This document shows, one piece after another, positions 52,460 to 61,119 of a stretch of DNA of 64,000 bases. This stretch comes from Pontibacter populi (lineage in GTDB: Bacteria > Bacteroidota > Bacteroidia > Cytophagales > Hymenobacteraceae). The stretch lies in the NCBI RefSeq assembly GCF_019336435.1, contig NZ_JAHWXQ010000001.1, positions 1,178,001 through 1,242,000 on the forward strand, given 5' to 3'. Under the pieces are notes generated by a model. It saw nothing but the letters and a program-made list of their open reading frames with translations. It made no database searches and was not told where the DNA came from. A program made the position numbers and the translations under genes. Each line of letters begins with the position of its first letter. Position 1 is the first letter of the stretch.

Positions 52460-55075
52460 CTACAGTACCTGTTCTTCTTCAATTACTCTCTGCTGAACTT
52501 CCGTTTCAGGCTTAGGATTAAGTCGCTCTGTAAAAGTTGATCTAACCCGCTTCGAGAGGTTAAAGTAGGGCACCCATATAGCTGCAGCAACAAAAACCCG
52601 AATAACATCGCTTGCGTCGTTTCCACCGTTACCATATGGGATATTCAGCAGCTCCATAAGCATGTATTCGAATATAATAAAGGCAAGATTAAAACTGTAG
52701 AAGATGGTCATTAACCGAGGTATGCTGGTACGGCGCTTAAAGAAAAGATAGATCAGCAAAAGAGAATAAACAAAGTAGGCCATGTTTACTACTATCTCCA
52801 TTGCCAGTATACCTGCCAGCGGCGGCGAGTAAGCTGCAGATGATGCATCCAGGATATTGCTCCATACAGCATTATTAAAGTATTCTTCTGAAAAGAAACC
52901 TATTAACAGTTTTATTGGCGTAAATACCAAGCCAATGGCTACCAGTATTAGCCAACCTCCTATTGGCTCACCGTCCAGAATGCTATACCCGGCAGCAGGC
53001 TGTGGGTCCCAGAAATATAATTTGTTAGCCCCGAAAGCAGCCAAACCAAAAGCAACTATAGCCAGTAAAACAATTGGCCATGAAGTTCCGCTATCAGCAG
53101 CTATGTCTTTGTTGTAGGTTAAGCCATAGCTTAACTCATCCAGCATGCTTTTCTGGTTTCTTAGGTATTGTGCCACCGCTTTTGTTGCTACGTGGTCCTG
53201 CTTAGCCTTGTAAGTATAATTTATTTCAAGTTCGGTACCTGTTGAACTATACATTATATCTTTTCTAAAGGTAAAGGCATCGTCTTCAATGGTCTGATCC
53301 TCGTTATTCACACTCCAAGCTTCCGGAAGTAACACTTTTATGTTATGCTCAATGTGCAGTGGATACCTTAGCGCAAGAGGCATGGTGCGCTTTGTTGTTT
53401 GCGGCTGACGTATGTAACTCCGTAACACCTGTGGTGTAAACCAAGCCTCAATCACTTTGTCATTGTTCTTCTGAGACTGCCAGAAATTCGGGATGTTATA
53501 TTTTTCTATAACAGTAAAAGTATTCTCAGCACTTGCATCTTCATAACTGATATCCTCTGCCAGTTCTATTTCCGGGAAAGAGTTTGCGTAAAAGTTAAGG
53601 TAATTCTTCTCAATATCTTTTATACTCGTCGTTGAGAAATGGCTTCGCTGAAAGTCTGCTTCTGCCCCGGTATATGCTGTGCGAACTTCCATAGTTACAT
53701 CGTCAAAGCTAGTAACATAATAGATTTCCTTCACATTTACATGCGGTGTTGTTACAATCGGCGGTATTACGGTTGTAAGTGCATTCGATTGTGGCTTTAT
53801 CAGTAATGCTTTTCCATAGTTTGGTAAATAAATGCTTTTAAAGTCGCCACGCTGTTTGCTTATAGTAGCATCGTACCAGTATGTTTTACCACCCAGTAGC
53901 TCCACTTGCACTATACAATGGTTAAACGCATAAGGTGATGGCAGCATTTCAGCTATATGTCCCTGATAGCTGGAGTTAACCAGCGCAGGAAACGCCTTGA
54001 TATCCATCTGTCGTAACATTACAGCTAGAAGTAAGGCTTTATCTTTACAATCACCGAAGCGGTTTGCAAATACGTGGGAAGGAGAACGCGGTTTAAATCC
54101 TCCAATTCCTGCTTCAAAACCTAAATAGCGTACTTCATCCTGCACAAATTGTAAAGCTGCTGTTAAGCGGTCTTCATCACTGCCGTAAGCGCTTTTGATC
54201 TTATCTATTTTGGCTTGCAGGTCCTTACTTAGTTTCTCATTTACTTCATAAAGCGGCAATGCCCAGTTAACAACTTCCTGCCACGTGTTAAATTCCGATA
54301 CATAAGCCCCCGGATAAGGGTCAAACCAGGAAGGAGTTTCATCGTCAACCAAAGTGGCAGGCAGGTCTTTTAAATGCCAGGTGTAGGTTGTACTGCCATT
54401 TGTGGTGCCAATAGCTGGTTTCTTATCTGTCAGGTGAAGTTTATAGTTTAGCCTGCGGTTTTGTGGCATTACTATGTGTACCAGCCGTTCATCCATCGGG
54501 TCATAACTCTGCAGGTTAAAGGAATTAAAGAACTTGCCTGCAAAAACTGGATTGGCTCCTTTTACGGTGCAGGAGTATTCCACAATATCGCCAACCCTAA
54601 TATCGTCCAGCACCAGTACAGCAGTCAGGTTTTCATCGTAAATACCTCGGTCCATACCGCGCTCACGCTGCAGCAGCTTAATTTTTTTCAGATCAAGTTT
54701 ATTAATGGGCTTTCCGTTTCGCCACACAACAACTTTATGGAATTGCAGCTTCTCGTGATTAGGGTCATAGCTTACCCGCAACTCAGAAAAATCCTGGACA
54801 CCCTCTTCTGTCGTAAATTTGTAAACATTATGGTAGTAAAGTTCTTCCTTTGCCACTTCATACTGCTGGTCCATCAGCAGGTAATAGTAGCCTCCATTTA
54901 CATCTTCAGGACTAATGTTACTCTTAATGCGCGTCGGTAATTTTTTGATCCAAGAAGGCTCTGGGCTCACGGAAACATTGCGGGGTGTGGCAACAGCTAT
55001 TTGCTGCCATAGTAGTAGCACTGCAAAAAGGAAGGTGAGTGTACTAAGTTTGTTTTTGAGATAAAAGTGCATCAT
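52460..55075 (-). CDS. DUF3857/transglutaminase-like protein with C-terminal membrane domain
   Basis: 871 residues. Signal-like start (12-30), DUF3857 (about 50-230), then a transglutaminase core with Cys in FGDCKDKALLLAVMLRQM (about 339-356), His in AFNHCIVQVEL (about 387-397) and Asp in YWYDAT. The last 200 residues hold five or so hydrophobic helices (DUF2569-like, GWLILVAIGLVFTPIKLLIGF). Possibly cleaves or links peptides in the periplasm; the substrate is unknown. Next gene on the strand is the TonB-MORN gene, 31 bp on. Confidence 0.88.
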   Translation of the reverse strand: MMHFYLKNKLSTLTFLFAVLLLWQQIAVATPRNVSVSPEPSWIKKLPTRIKSNISPEDVNGGYYYLLMDQQYEVAKEELYYHNVYKFTTEEGVQDFSELRVSYDPNHEKLQFHKVVVWRNGKPINKLDLKKIKLLQRERGMDRGIYDENLTAVLVLDDIRVGDIVEYSCTVKGANPVFAGKFFNSFNLQSYDPMDERLVHIVMPQNRRLNYKLHLTDKKPAIGTTNGSTTYTWHLKDLPATLVDDETPSWFDPYPGAYVSEFNTWQEVVNWALPLYEVNEKLSKDLQAKIDKIKSAYGSDEDRLTAALQFVQDEVRYLGFEAGIGGFKPRSPSHVFANRFGDCKDKALLLAVMLRQMDIKAFPALVNSSYQGHIAEMLPSPYAFNHCIVQVELLGGKTYWYDATISKQRGDFKSIYLPNYGKALLIKPQSNALTTVIPPIVTTPHVNVKEIYYVTSFDDVTMEVRTAYTGAEADFQRSHFSTTSIKDIEKNYLNFYANSFPEIELAEDISYEDASAENTFTVIEKYNIPNFWQSQKNNDKVIEAWFTPQVLRSYIRQPQTTKRTMPLALRYPLHIEHNIKVLLPEAWSVNNEDQTIEDDAFTFRKDIMYSSTGTELEINYTYKAKQDHVATKAVAQYLRNQKSMLDELSYGLTYNKDIAADSGTSWPIVLLAIVAFGLAAFGANKLYFWDPQPAAGYSILDGEPIGGWLILVAIGLVFTPIKLLIGFFSEEYFNNAVWSNILDASSAAYSPPLAGILAMEIVVNMAYFVYSLLLIYLFFKRRTSIPRLMTIFYSFNLAFIIFEYMLMELLNIPYGNGGNDASDVIRVFVAAAIWVPYFNLSKRVRSTFTERLNPKPETEVQQRVIEEEQVL

Positions 55076-55228
55076 AATACTATAATATAAACTTTTAAAT
55101 ATAGTACATTTTATGTTATATGATCTTAGATTTTATAGTTGTCCTAAAAATCTCATTCTTGAATAAGAACCTAAACCTGAACATAATAAGCCTGCAATGG
55201 TATAGTTATTTTGCGTATCTATAGTTAG

Positions 55229-57082
55229 ATGAAGATTTTCAGAGATAAACCTGCAGCCGCACCCAAAGCCGCTGACGATAAAAAGACTTTTAAAGAACAG
55301 GTTGGTGCGCTTAAGAACCTGCCTAAGTTTTTCCGTTTGATCTGGGAGACGAGCCCTTCCATAACCATCGGCAACATGCTGCTGCGCCTGGTAAAATCGG
55401 CCCTGCCCCTTTCGATGCTGTATATCGGTAAGCTGATTATTGATGAAGTGATCCGTTTGATAGCAGTGACCGGCGAACGCGACCTCTCTTACCTGTGGAT
55501 GCTGGTAGCTGCCGAACTGGGTCTGGCTATAGTTTCTGACCTTATCAGCCGGGGCATTACTCTGCTGGACAGTTTGCTAGGCGACCTTTTCTCCAACAAA
55601 ACATCCGTTACCCTGATAGAACACGCCGCTACCTTAGACCTGACTCAATTTGAAGATGCCACGTTTTACGACAAACTGGAGCGGGCGCGCCGACAGACGG
55701 TCACGCGGGTAGTGCTGATGTCGCAGGTATTATCGCAGGTGCAGGATATCGTAACGATTGGATTTCTGGCAGTTGGTCTGATCGCATTTAATCCGTGGCT
55801 TATTCTTATTCTGCTGATAGCCGTTATTCCGTCGTTTCTGGGCGAGACACATTTTAACGAGCGTACCTACTCCCTATCCCGCTCCTGGACACCTGAACGC
55901 CGCGAACTGGACTACCTGCGCTATATTGGTGCATCCGACGAAACAGCCAAAGAGATCAAGACCTTTAACCTGTCAGGTTTCCTGGCTGAGCGCTTTAAAT
56001 TACTTTCAGACAAATATTACCTACTAAATAAGAGCCTGATCGTGAAGCGGGCAGTGTGGGGTATTGCGCTCTCGGCGTTGGGTACGCTGGCCTATTATGG
56101 TGCCTATATATTTATACTGATGCAAACGGTGGCGGGCATAATTACAGTAGGTAGCTTAACTTTTCTGGCTGGCTCGTTCAACAGCATGCGCGGACTATTG
56201 CAAGGCATCATGACGCGTTTCTCACAGATTGCAGAAAGCGCTTTGTACCTGCAGGACCTGTTTGACTTCCTGGAGCTGAAACCACAAATAACACCGCCTG
56301 TAAACCCGGTGCCTGTACCACGGCCCATACAACATGGTTTTACCTTTGAAAATGTTGGCTTTAAGTACCAGAACAGTGAACGGTGGGCAGTACGCAACTT
56401 AAGCTTCCATTTACGGGCCGGCGAGAAACTGGCACTTGTAGGCGAAAACGGGGCCGGCAAAACAACTCTGGTTAAATTACTGGCCAGACTATACGAACCC
56501 ACCGAAGGCCGCATTATGTTAGATGGCGTGGACCTGCGCGAGTACGACCTGAACGACCTGCGTCACCAGGTAGGCATCATTTTCCAGGACTATGTGCGCT
56601 TCCAGATGTCGGCATCCGATAATATTGCCATTGGCCAGATAAGCAACATCCGTGACAAAGACCGTATCCAGGGCTCTGCCCAGAAAAGCCTGGCTGATCC
56701 GGTTATTCAGCGCCTTCCCGATAAGTATGATCAGGTGCTCGGTAAGCGCTTTAATAAAGGTGTGGAGCTATCGGGTGGCGAGTGGCAGAAAGTGGCGCTG
56801 GCGCGTGCTTATATGCGCGATGCACAGCTTCTGATACTTGATGAGCCAACATCCGCTTTAGATGCCCGCGCCGAGCACGAAGTATTTATAAGATTCTCTG
56901 AACTCATAGAAGGTAAAACGGCAGTGCTTATCTCCCACCGCTTCTCCACCGTTCGCATGGCCGACCGGATCCTGTTCCTGGAGCAAGGCCAGTTAAAAGA
57001 GCTTGGCTCGCACGAAGAACTGCTGGCACAAAATGGGAAATATGCCGAACTGTTCAAACTACAGGCGAAAGGCTACCAGTAG
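55229..57082 (+). CDS. ABC transporter, fused permease and ATPase (exporter type)
   Basis: 617 residues. Six-helix permease (1-340) then an ATPase: Walker A GENGAGKTT (about 410-418), signature LSGGEWQK (about 514-521), Walker B LLILDEPTSALD. It resembles half-size exporters acting as homodimers; the cargo is unknown. It is a single gene with the divergent DUF3857 gene upstream. Confidence 0.93.
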   Translation: MKIFRDKPAAAPKAADDKKTFKEQVGALKNLPKFFRLIWETSPSITIGNMLLRLVKSALPLSMLYIGKLIIDEVIRLIAVTGERDLSYLWMLVAAELGLAIVSDLISRGITLLDSLLGDLFSNKTSVTLIEHAATLDLTQFEDATFYDKLERARRQTVTRVVLMSQVLSQVQDIVTIGFLAVGLIAFNPWLILILLIAVIPSFLGETHFNERTYSLSRSWTPERRELDYLRYIGASDETAKEIKTFNLSGFLAERFKLLSDKYYLLNKSLIVKRAVWGIALSALGTLAYYGAYIFILMQTVAGIITVGSLTFLAGSFNSMRGLLQGIMTRFSQIAESALYLQDLFDFLELKPQITPPVNPVPVPRPIQHGFTFENVGFKYQNSERWAVRNLSFHLRAGEKLALVGENGAGKTTLVKLLARLYEPTEGRIMLDGVDLREYDLNDLRHQVGIIFQDYVRFQMSASDNIAIGQISNIRDKDRIQGSAQKSLADPVIQRLPDKYDQVLGKRFNKGVELSGGEWQKVALARAYMRDAQLLILDEPTSALDARAEHEVFIRFSELIEGKTAVLISHRFSTVRMADRILFLEQGQLKELGSHEELLAQNGKYAELFKLQAKGYQ

Positions 57083-57416
57083 TTAAAGCGATTAAACTGA
57101 TTTTGGTGACCAGGAAAAAACGATAATAGAAGCTTATAGCTCAACAGCTTATAGTTTGAAAGAATTGTATCTATAGTTCGGGTCAGTTTGAAACTATAGT
57201 GCTATAGTTTCGGCCATCGCAATTATTGCTTTTTAAAAGCAAAGCAAGTTGAAAACTTGCCGCCATAAATAGCCACAAGTTACGCTGCCGCTAAACATGC
57301 GTCAGGACCGTTATCCTGCCAATCCTTTAAGTTTTATCTTGATTCAGAAATGATATCCTGTAAATCCGGGTTCCCTCCTACTTGCGAACCTCTGGTCCAC
57401 GTGGAACATAAAAGCT
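57083..57416. other. Non-coding gap with palindromes and repeat remnants
   Basis: No gene. It contains CTATAG at 57171, 57194 and 57202, a repeat copy at 57231-57305 and a degenerate ATCCTGTAAATCC half-copy of the 44.6-kb element near 57355. Confidence 0.6.
57231..57305 (+). repeat. Third copy of the 20.9-21.1 kb dispersed repeat
   Basis: AAAGCAA-GCAAGTTGAAAACTTGC followed by GCCACAAGTTACGCTGCCG and CTAAACATGCG. Matches 21057-21127 and, inverted, 20887-20950. Confidence 0.65.
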
Positions 57417-57863
57417 TTAGCTAATATAAGCTGTAGAAGACTGGTTAAGATAGTCCTCCGCTTCTTCGCAGGAATTGAAATTGCGGTAAGGTAACGTTGT
57501 ATTCGAAACTATTGAATTAGCCTGCAGGTTAGCGATCTTGTCGGTGGGCAAAACATTAGCTACCTGCTTTACGCCAGCATGTATTACCAGCTTCTGAGCC
57601 TCCAGGTGCAGCTCATTCAGTTCTTGCGGATGCGTTATCATAGAAAGCATATCCGTAAGCACTGTAAAGCTGGATTGTGTGAGTGATACTGCCTTCTTCC
57701 AGTCTTCGATAAATTCAGATACTACTTCTTTATTCTTCCAGTATCCATGTACAGTAAAGTAGATCCGGTTTTTAGCCTTATCTATTTTAAGCTCATAGCT
57801 CGCATTACTCGCAATTTGCTCGCTGGCATTTTCTGGGGTGCTATGAAGGTTGGTGCTATACAT
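57417..57863 (-). CDS. STAS/SpoIIAA-like cytoplasmic protein
   Basis: 148 residues. Alternating strand/helix pattern (YELKIDKAKNRIYFTVHGYW, FTVLTDMLSM, KLVIHAGVKQVANVLPTD) suits the SpoIIAA-like (STAS/SEC14) fold seen in many small Bacteroidota proteins. No signal peptide. Ligand and partner unknown. Confidence 0.6.
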   Translation of the reverse strand: MYSTNLHSTPENASEQIASNASYELKIDKAKNRIYFTVHGYWKNKEVVSEFIEDWKKAVSLTQSSFTVLTDMLSMITHPQELNELHLEAQKLVIHAGVKQVANVLPTDKIANLQANSIVSNTTLPYRNFNSCEEAEDYLNQSSTAYIS

Positions 57864-58080
57864 TTGAGTATTGTACGGTTATGCAACTAGAAGGCTTTAT
57901 ACTTTACTTAGTTTTAATTGAGACGTAGTGAGCATTTTATAAGTTTGACCATTATTTCGATGTGGTATGCTGTAAAGCCAGGAAAGCACCGTAAGCTCCC
58001 ATTACTTTCAAGAAAGGAATAATGAGGTTAGTAGTTAAAAAGTAGTGAAGAGGTTGTGCCCTAAACCGATTGCTGTTGTA

Positions 58081-58551
58081 TTAATTGCTTAGCATTCCGC
58101 TTACACCGTGTACTACGCCATTTTTTAACTCTGTATCAGGGTTTGTGATGCTTACACCATTTACCAGCGTGTTCTTTTTACGGCAAACAGTTATAGTTTC
58201 ACTGTTCAGAGCCTGTAGTTTAGCTCCGTCTTTCAGGTCTTTTTCAGTGTATTTCCCTTTCACCAGTAGGCCGGCCATCACCATACGTATCTTATCGGCA
58301 GGCTCATTCTGCAAAGCCTTTAATTCAGACTCTGGCGGGGCAAATAAGGTGTAAGGCGAATCGCCGGAAAGGGCCGGAACAAGGCCGGCAGTAGTTAGCA
58401 AACTTACCAGAACAGGCCTGTCCTTCATGATGTACTCGATCATGGTTGTACGGGTATTCTCAGCAGATGCTACGGTCTGGGCCTGTAAGTTTGAGTTCGT
58501 AAACAGAAAGGCAAACAGGGTGAAGGCAAGTAAAAAGTTAGAGGGGCGCAT
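58081..58551 (-). CDS. Secreted fasciclin-domain protein
   Basis: 156 residues. Signal peptide (LLAFTLFAFLFTNSNLQAQ, cut near 25) and one fasciclin domain: SLLTTAGLVPALSGDSPYTLFAPPESEL, then LLVKGKYTEKDLKDG and the H2-like ITNPDTELKNGVVHGVSGML. Likely adhesion or polymer binding at the cell surface. Monocistronic. Confidence 0.9.
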   Translation of the reverse strand: MRPSNFLLAFTLFAFLFTNSNLQAQTVASAENTRTTMIEYIMKDRPVLVSLLTTAGLVPALSGDSPYTLFAPPESELKALQNEPADKIRMVMAGLLVKGKYTEKDLKDGAKLQALNSETITVCRKKNTLVNGVSITNPDTELKNGVVHGVSGMLSN

Positions 58552-58637
58552 AAGTGTAAGCGTTTGTTTTCAAACACTTATACGTGCAATACTAACTAAA
58601 GTAACCTTATGCTATAAACTTCTGGAAATCAGTGCAA

Positions 58638-59264
58638 TTAAAACGGCAGTTTCCAGCCGGCGATCTGGTCTATAAAGTGTGGCCCAGCCTGCGGAACTAT
58701 AGCCAGGCTGATTATAAATCCATAAATAGCGCCATATAAGTGGGCATCATGGTTAATGTTATCGCCCATGCGCTTGCCAGAATAGTACGAGTAGATCAAG
58801 TACAAAATACCTAGTATAAACCCAGGGATACAAAGCACTGCATACAGGCAGATATCACTTGTCGGGTAAAACAGGATACTCGAGAACACCACTGCCGCTA
58901 CACCACCTGATGCACCCAGAGCCCTGTAACCCGGGTCATTGCGGTGTTTGATATAAGTAGGAATATCAGAAACGATGATACCGCCGATATAGATCAACAG
59001 ATAGATCAGGATACCGGTAACAGCACCAAAACCACCAATAAAAGTGTATTCCACGTTTGTACCGAAAAAGTACAGCGTAAACATGTTAAAGAACAGGTGC
59101 GAAAAATCGGCGTGCAGAAAACCTGACGTAATAAAGCGGTACCAGGAATTATCACGGTTCACTGTGTAAGGGTAAAATATCCATTTCTCCATCAGGCTAT
59201 GGTTACTGAAGGCATACCAGGAGATTCCGACGGTGATGATGATCAATATAAGGGTAACGCTCAT
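58638..59264 (-). CDS. Rhomboid family intramembrane serine protease
   Basis: 208 residues, six hydrophobic helices. Rhomboid signatures: HADFSHLFFNMFTLYFFG (about 50-67), catalytic Ser in GALGASGGVAAVVF (about 115-128), catalytic His in HDAHLYGAIYGF (about 175-186). This is the minimal form, unlike the extended rhomboid at 48936-50510. Confidence 0.93.
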   Translation of the reverse strand: MSVTLILIIITVGISWYAFSNHSLMEKWIFYPYTVNRDNSWYRFITSGFLHADFSHLFFNMFTLYFFGTNVEYTFIGGFGAVTGILIYLLIYIGGIIVSDIPTYIKHRNDPGYRALGASGGVAAVVFSSILFYPTSDICLYAVLCIPGFILGILYLIYSYYSGKRMGDNINHDAHLYGAIYGFIISLAIVPQAGPHFIDQIAGWKLPF

Positions 59265-59405
59265 GTGCGGGTATTACGGTGTTCTGACTAAAGAATTGTA
59301 ACAAAGATAAAAGAGTATATTGAAACACATCAGGTACAATCCTGTTTTATATTATTTTTAAGGATGTGCCATTCCGAGTTGGTACCTGCACTATTAACTA
59401 TAACT

Positions 59406-60083
59406 ATGCATAAATATGTAATCTTCGATATGGATGGCGTGCTGGTAGACAGCGAGCCGATCCACATGGAACTGGAAAGAATTCTTTTCAGCGAGCTTAA
59501 TATTATTGTGCCTACTGACCTGCACGAAACGTTTGTGGGCATGGCTCCCCGTAAAGTATGGGAAACTCTGAAACAGAAATACGGCCTGCCACAAACTATA
59601 GAAGAACTTCTGAAAATTGAAAAGGACGTTAAATTCAGTGCGCTGCAGGCCCGTCAGATCTATTGCATTCCGGGAGTTGATAAATTACTGGCCGATCTGA
59701 AGTCTGATGGATATAAGTTATCAGTAGCTTCCTCCTCTCCGCGTAACATTATTCACCTGGTGCTCGAGAAACTTAACTTCAGGCTTTATTTCGATCACAT
59801 CGTTAGCAGCGAGGATGTGAAAGATGGAAAGCCTGCTCCGGATATTTTCCTGGAAGTAGCACAGCGTTACGTGGTGCCAGCTGAGCAGTTTATAGTTGTG
59901 GAGGACAGCCACAATGGTGTACGGGGTGCCAAAGCTGCCGGCATGAAATGCATTGGCTATAAATCAGAGCACTCAGGTAACCAGGATCTAACGCTGGCAG
60001 ATCTGATAACAGAAAGTTTCCATACCCTGAACCCCGTGGATTTTGAGAAGCTGCATCTAAACGGATCTTTTACAAACTCATAA
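59406..60083 (+). CDS. HAD-family hydrolase (beta-phosphoglucomutase-like)
   Basis: I start at ATG 59406 (MHKYVIFDMD), giving 225 residues, because the catalytic D8/D10 motif DMDGVLVDSEP must sit near the N-terminus; the open frame extends 14 codons further up. SSSPRN and VEDSHNGVRGAKAAGM complete the HAD site. Probably acts on a small phosphosugar. Followed by a terminator shared with the convergent polyprenyl gene. Confidence 0.92.
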   Translation: MHKYVIFDMDGVLVDSEPIHMELERILFSELNIIVPTDLHETFVGMAPRKVWETLKQKYGLPQTIEELLKIEKDVKFSALQARQIYCIPGVDKLLADLKSDGYKLSVASSSPRNIIHLVLEKLNFRLYFDHIVSSEDVKDGKPAPDIFLEVAQRYVVPAEQFIVVEDSHNGVRGAKAAGMKCIGYKSEHSGNQDLTLADLITESFHTLNPVDFEKLHLNGSFTNS

Positions 60084-60085
60084 AA

Positions 60086-60121
60086 AAAGCCCTCTGCCAA
60101 AATATAGCAGAGGGCTTTTTA
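60086..60121. terminator. Bidirectional terminator, HAD / polyprenyl synthetase
   Basis: GCCCTCTGC (60089-60097) pairs with GCAGAGGGC (60107-60115), with A-run before and T-run after. Confidence 0.85.
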
Positions 60122-60137
60122 AATTTATGTATAAGTT

Positions 60138-61112
60138 CTAGTTATCCCGTTCCATTAACTGCAATGCCAAGCCTCTTATAGTGGCTTTCCGCTCGTCTGG
60201 CAAGGCAATAGCATCTAAGTGGCGCAAAGCTTCCTTAAAATATAGATCTATCTGTTGCTCAGTCTGCTGACGGATGTTAAGCTGGTCGTATACTTTTGTG
60301 ATGGCCTGTACTTTGGCTTCGGCTATAGTTTCCTGGGTTTTGTCGCGCCAGCTAACTATAGTTTGCAGTTGCTCCGGGTTAGCCTGCTCCAGTGCAGTCA
60401 GCATCAGGAAGGTCTTTTTATCGGAAAGGATATCTCCCCCAACCTGTTTGCCAAATTTGTCTTTATCGCCGTACACATCCAAAAGGTCATCGCGTAGCTG
60501 GAAGGCAATACCAATGTTATCACCAAACGCTTTCAAATGCTCCGCATCCGTATCAGGTGCGCCTTGTAGTATAGCTCCTAACTCTAAACTAAAACCTACT
60601 AATACCGCAGTCTTCAACGTGATCATCTGGATGTATTCCGGAATGCTCACTTCGGTGCGCTGCTCAAAATTCATGTCGAGCTGCTGCCCTTCGCAAACTT
60701 CGGCGGCGGTTTTACTGAAGAGTTGTAACACTCTTCCCAGCTTATCCGGTTCTGCCTTCGCCATCAGTTCATAAGCGCGAACCAGCATCACATCACCACT
60801 TAAAATAGCAATGTTGGCATTCCATTTTTCATGCACGGTTTGTTGGCCACGGCGCAATGGCGCTTTGTCCATAATGTCGTCGTGCATGAGCGTGAAGTTG
60901 TGGAAAACCTCTACCCCTGCAGCAGGCAAAAGTGCCTTCTCGATATCATCATCAAACATTTTAGCAGACAAAAGCACCAGCATTGGCCGGATACGTTTGC
61001 CACCCAACGCCATAATATAGCGAATAGGTTCGTACAATTCGGATGGTTGCTCGCCGTAGCGAAGCGTACTCAACGTATGGTTTAGCCTTTCAGACAGGAT
61101 GTTGATATCCAC
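60138..61112 (-). CDS. Polyprenyl diphosphate synthase
   Basis: 324 residues. Chain-elongating trans-prenyltransferase. First Asp-rich motif D78-D-I-M-D82 in LMHDDIMDKAPLRRG, second in FQLRDDLLDVYGD (about 208-220). Product may be the quinone side chain or a precursor for the GGGPS at 3795-4562; that link is an inference. It follows rnr by 7 bp. Confidence 0.93.
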   Translation of the reverse strand: MDINILSERLNHTLSTLRYGEQPSELYEPIRYIMALGGKRIRPMLVLLSAKMFDDDIEKALLPAAGVEVFHNFTLMHDDIMDKAPLRRGQQTVHEKWNANIAILSGDVMLVRAYELMAKAEPDKLGRVLQLFSKTAAEVCEGQQLDMNFEQRTEVSIPEYIQMITLKTAVLVGFSLELGAILQGAPDTDAEHLKAFGDNIGIAFQLRDDLLDVYGDKDKFGKQVGGDILSDKKTFLMLTALEQANPEQLQTIVSWRDKTQETIAEAKVQAITKVYDQLNIRQQTEQQIDLYFKEALRHLDAIALPDERKATIRGLALQLMERDN

Positions 61113-61119
61113 AGGGTGC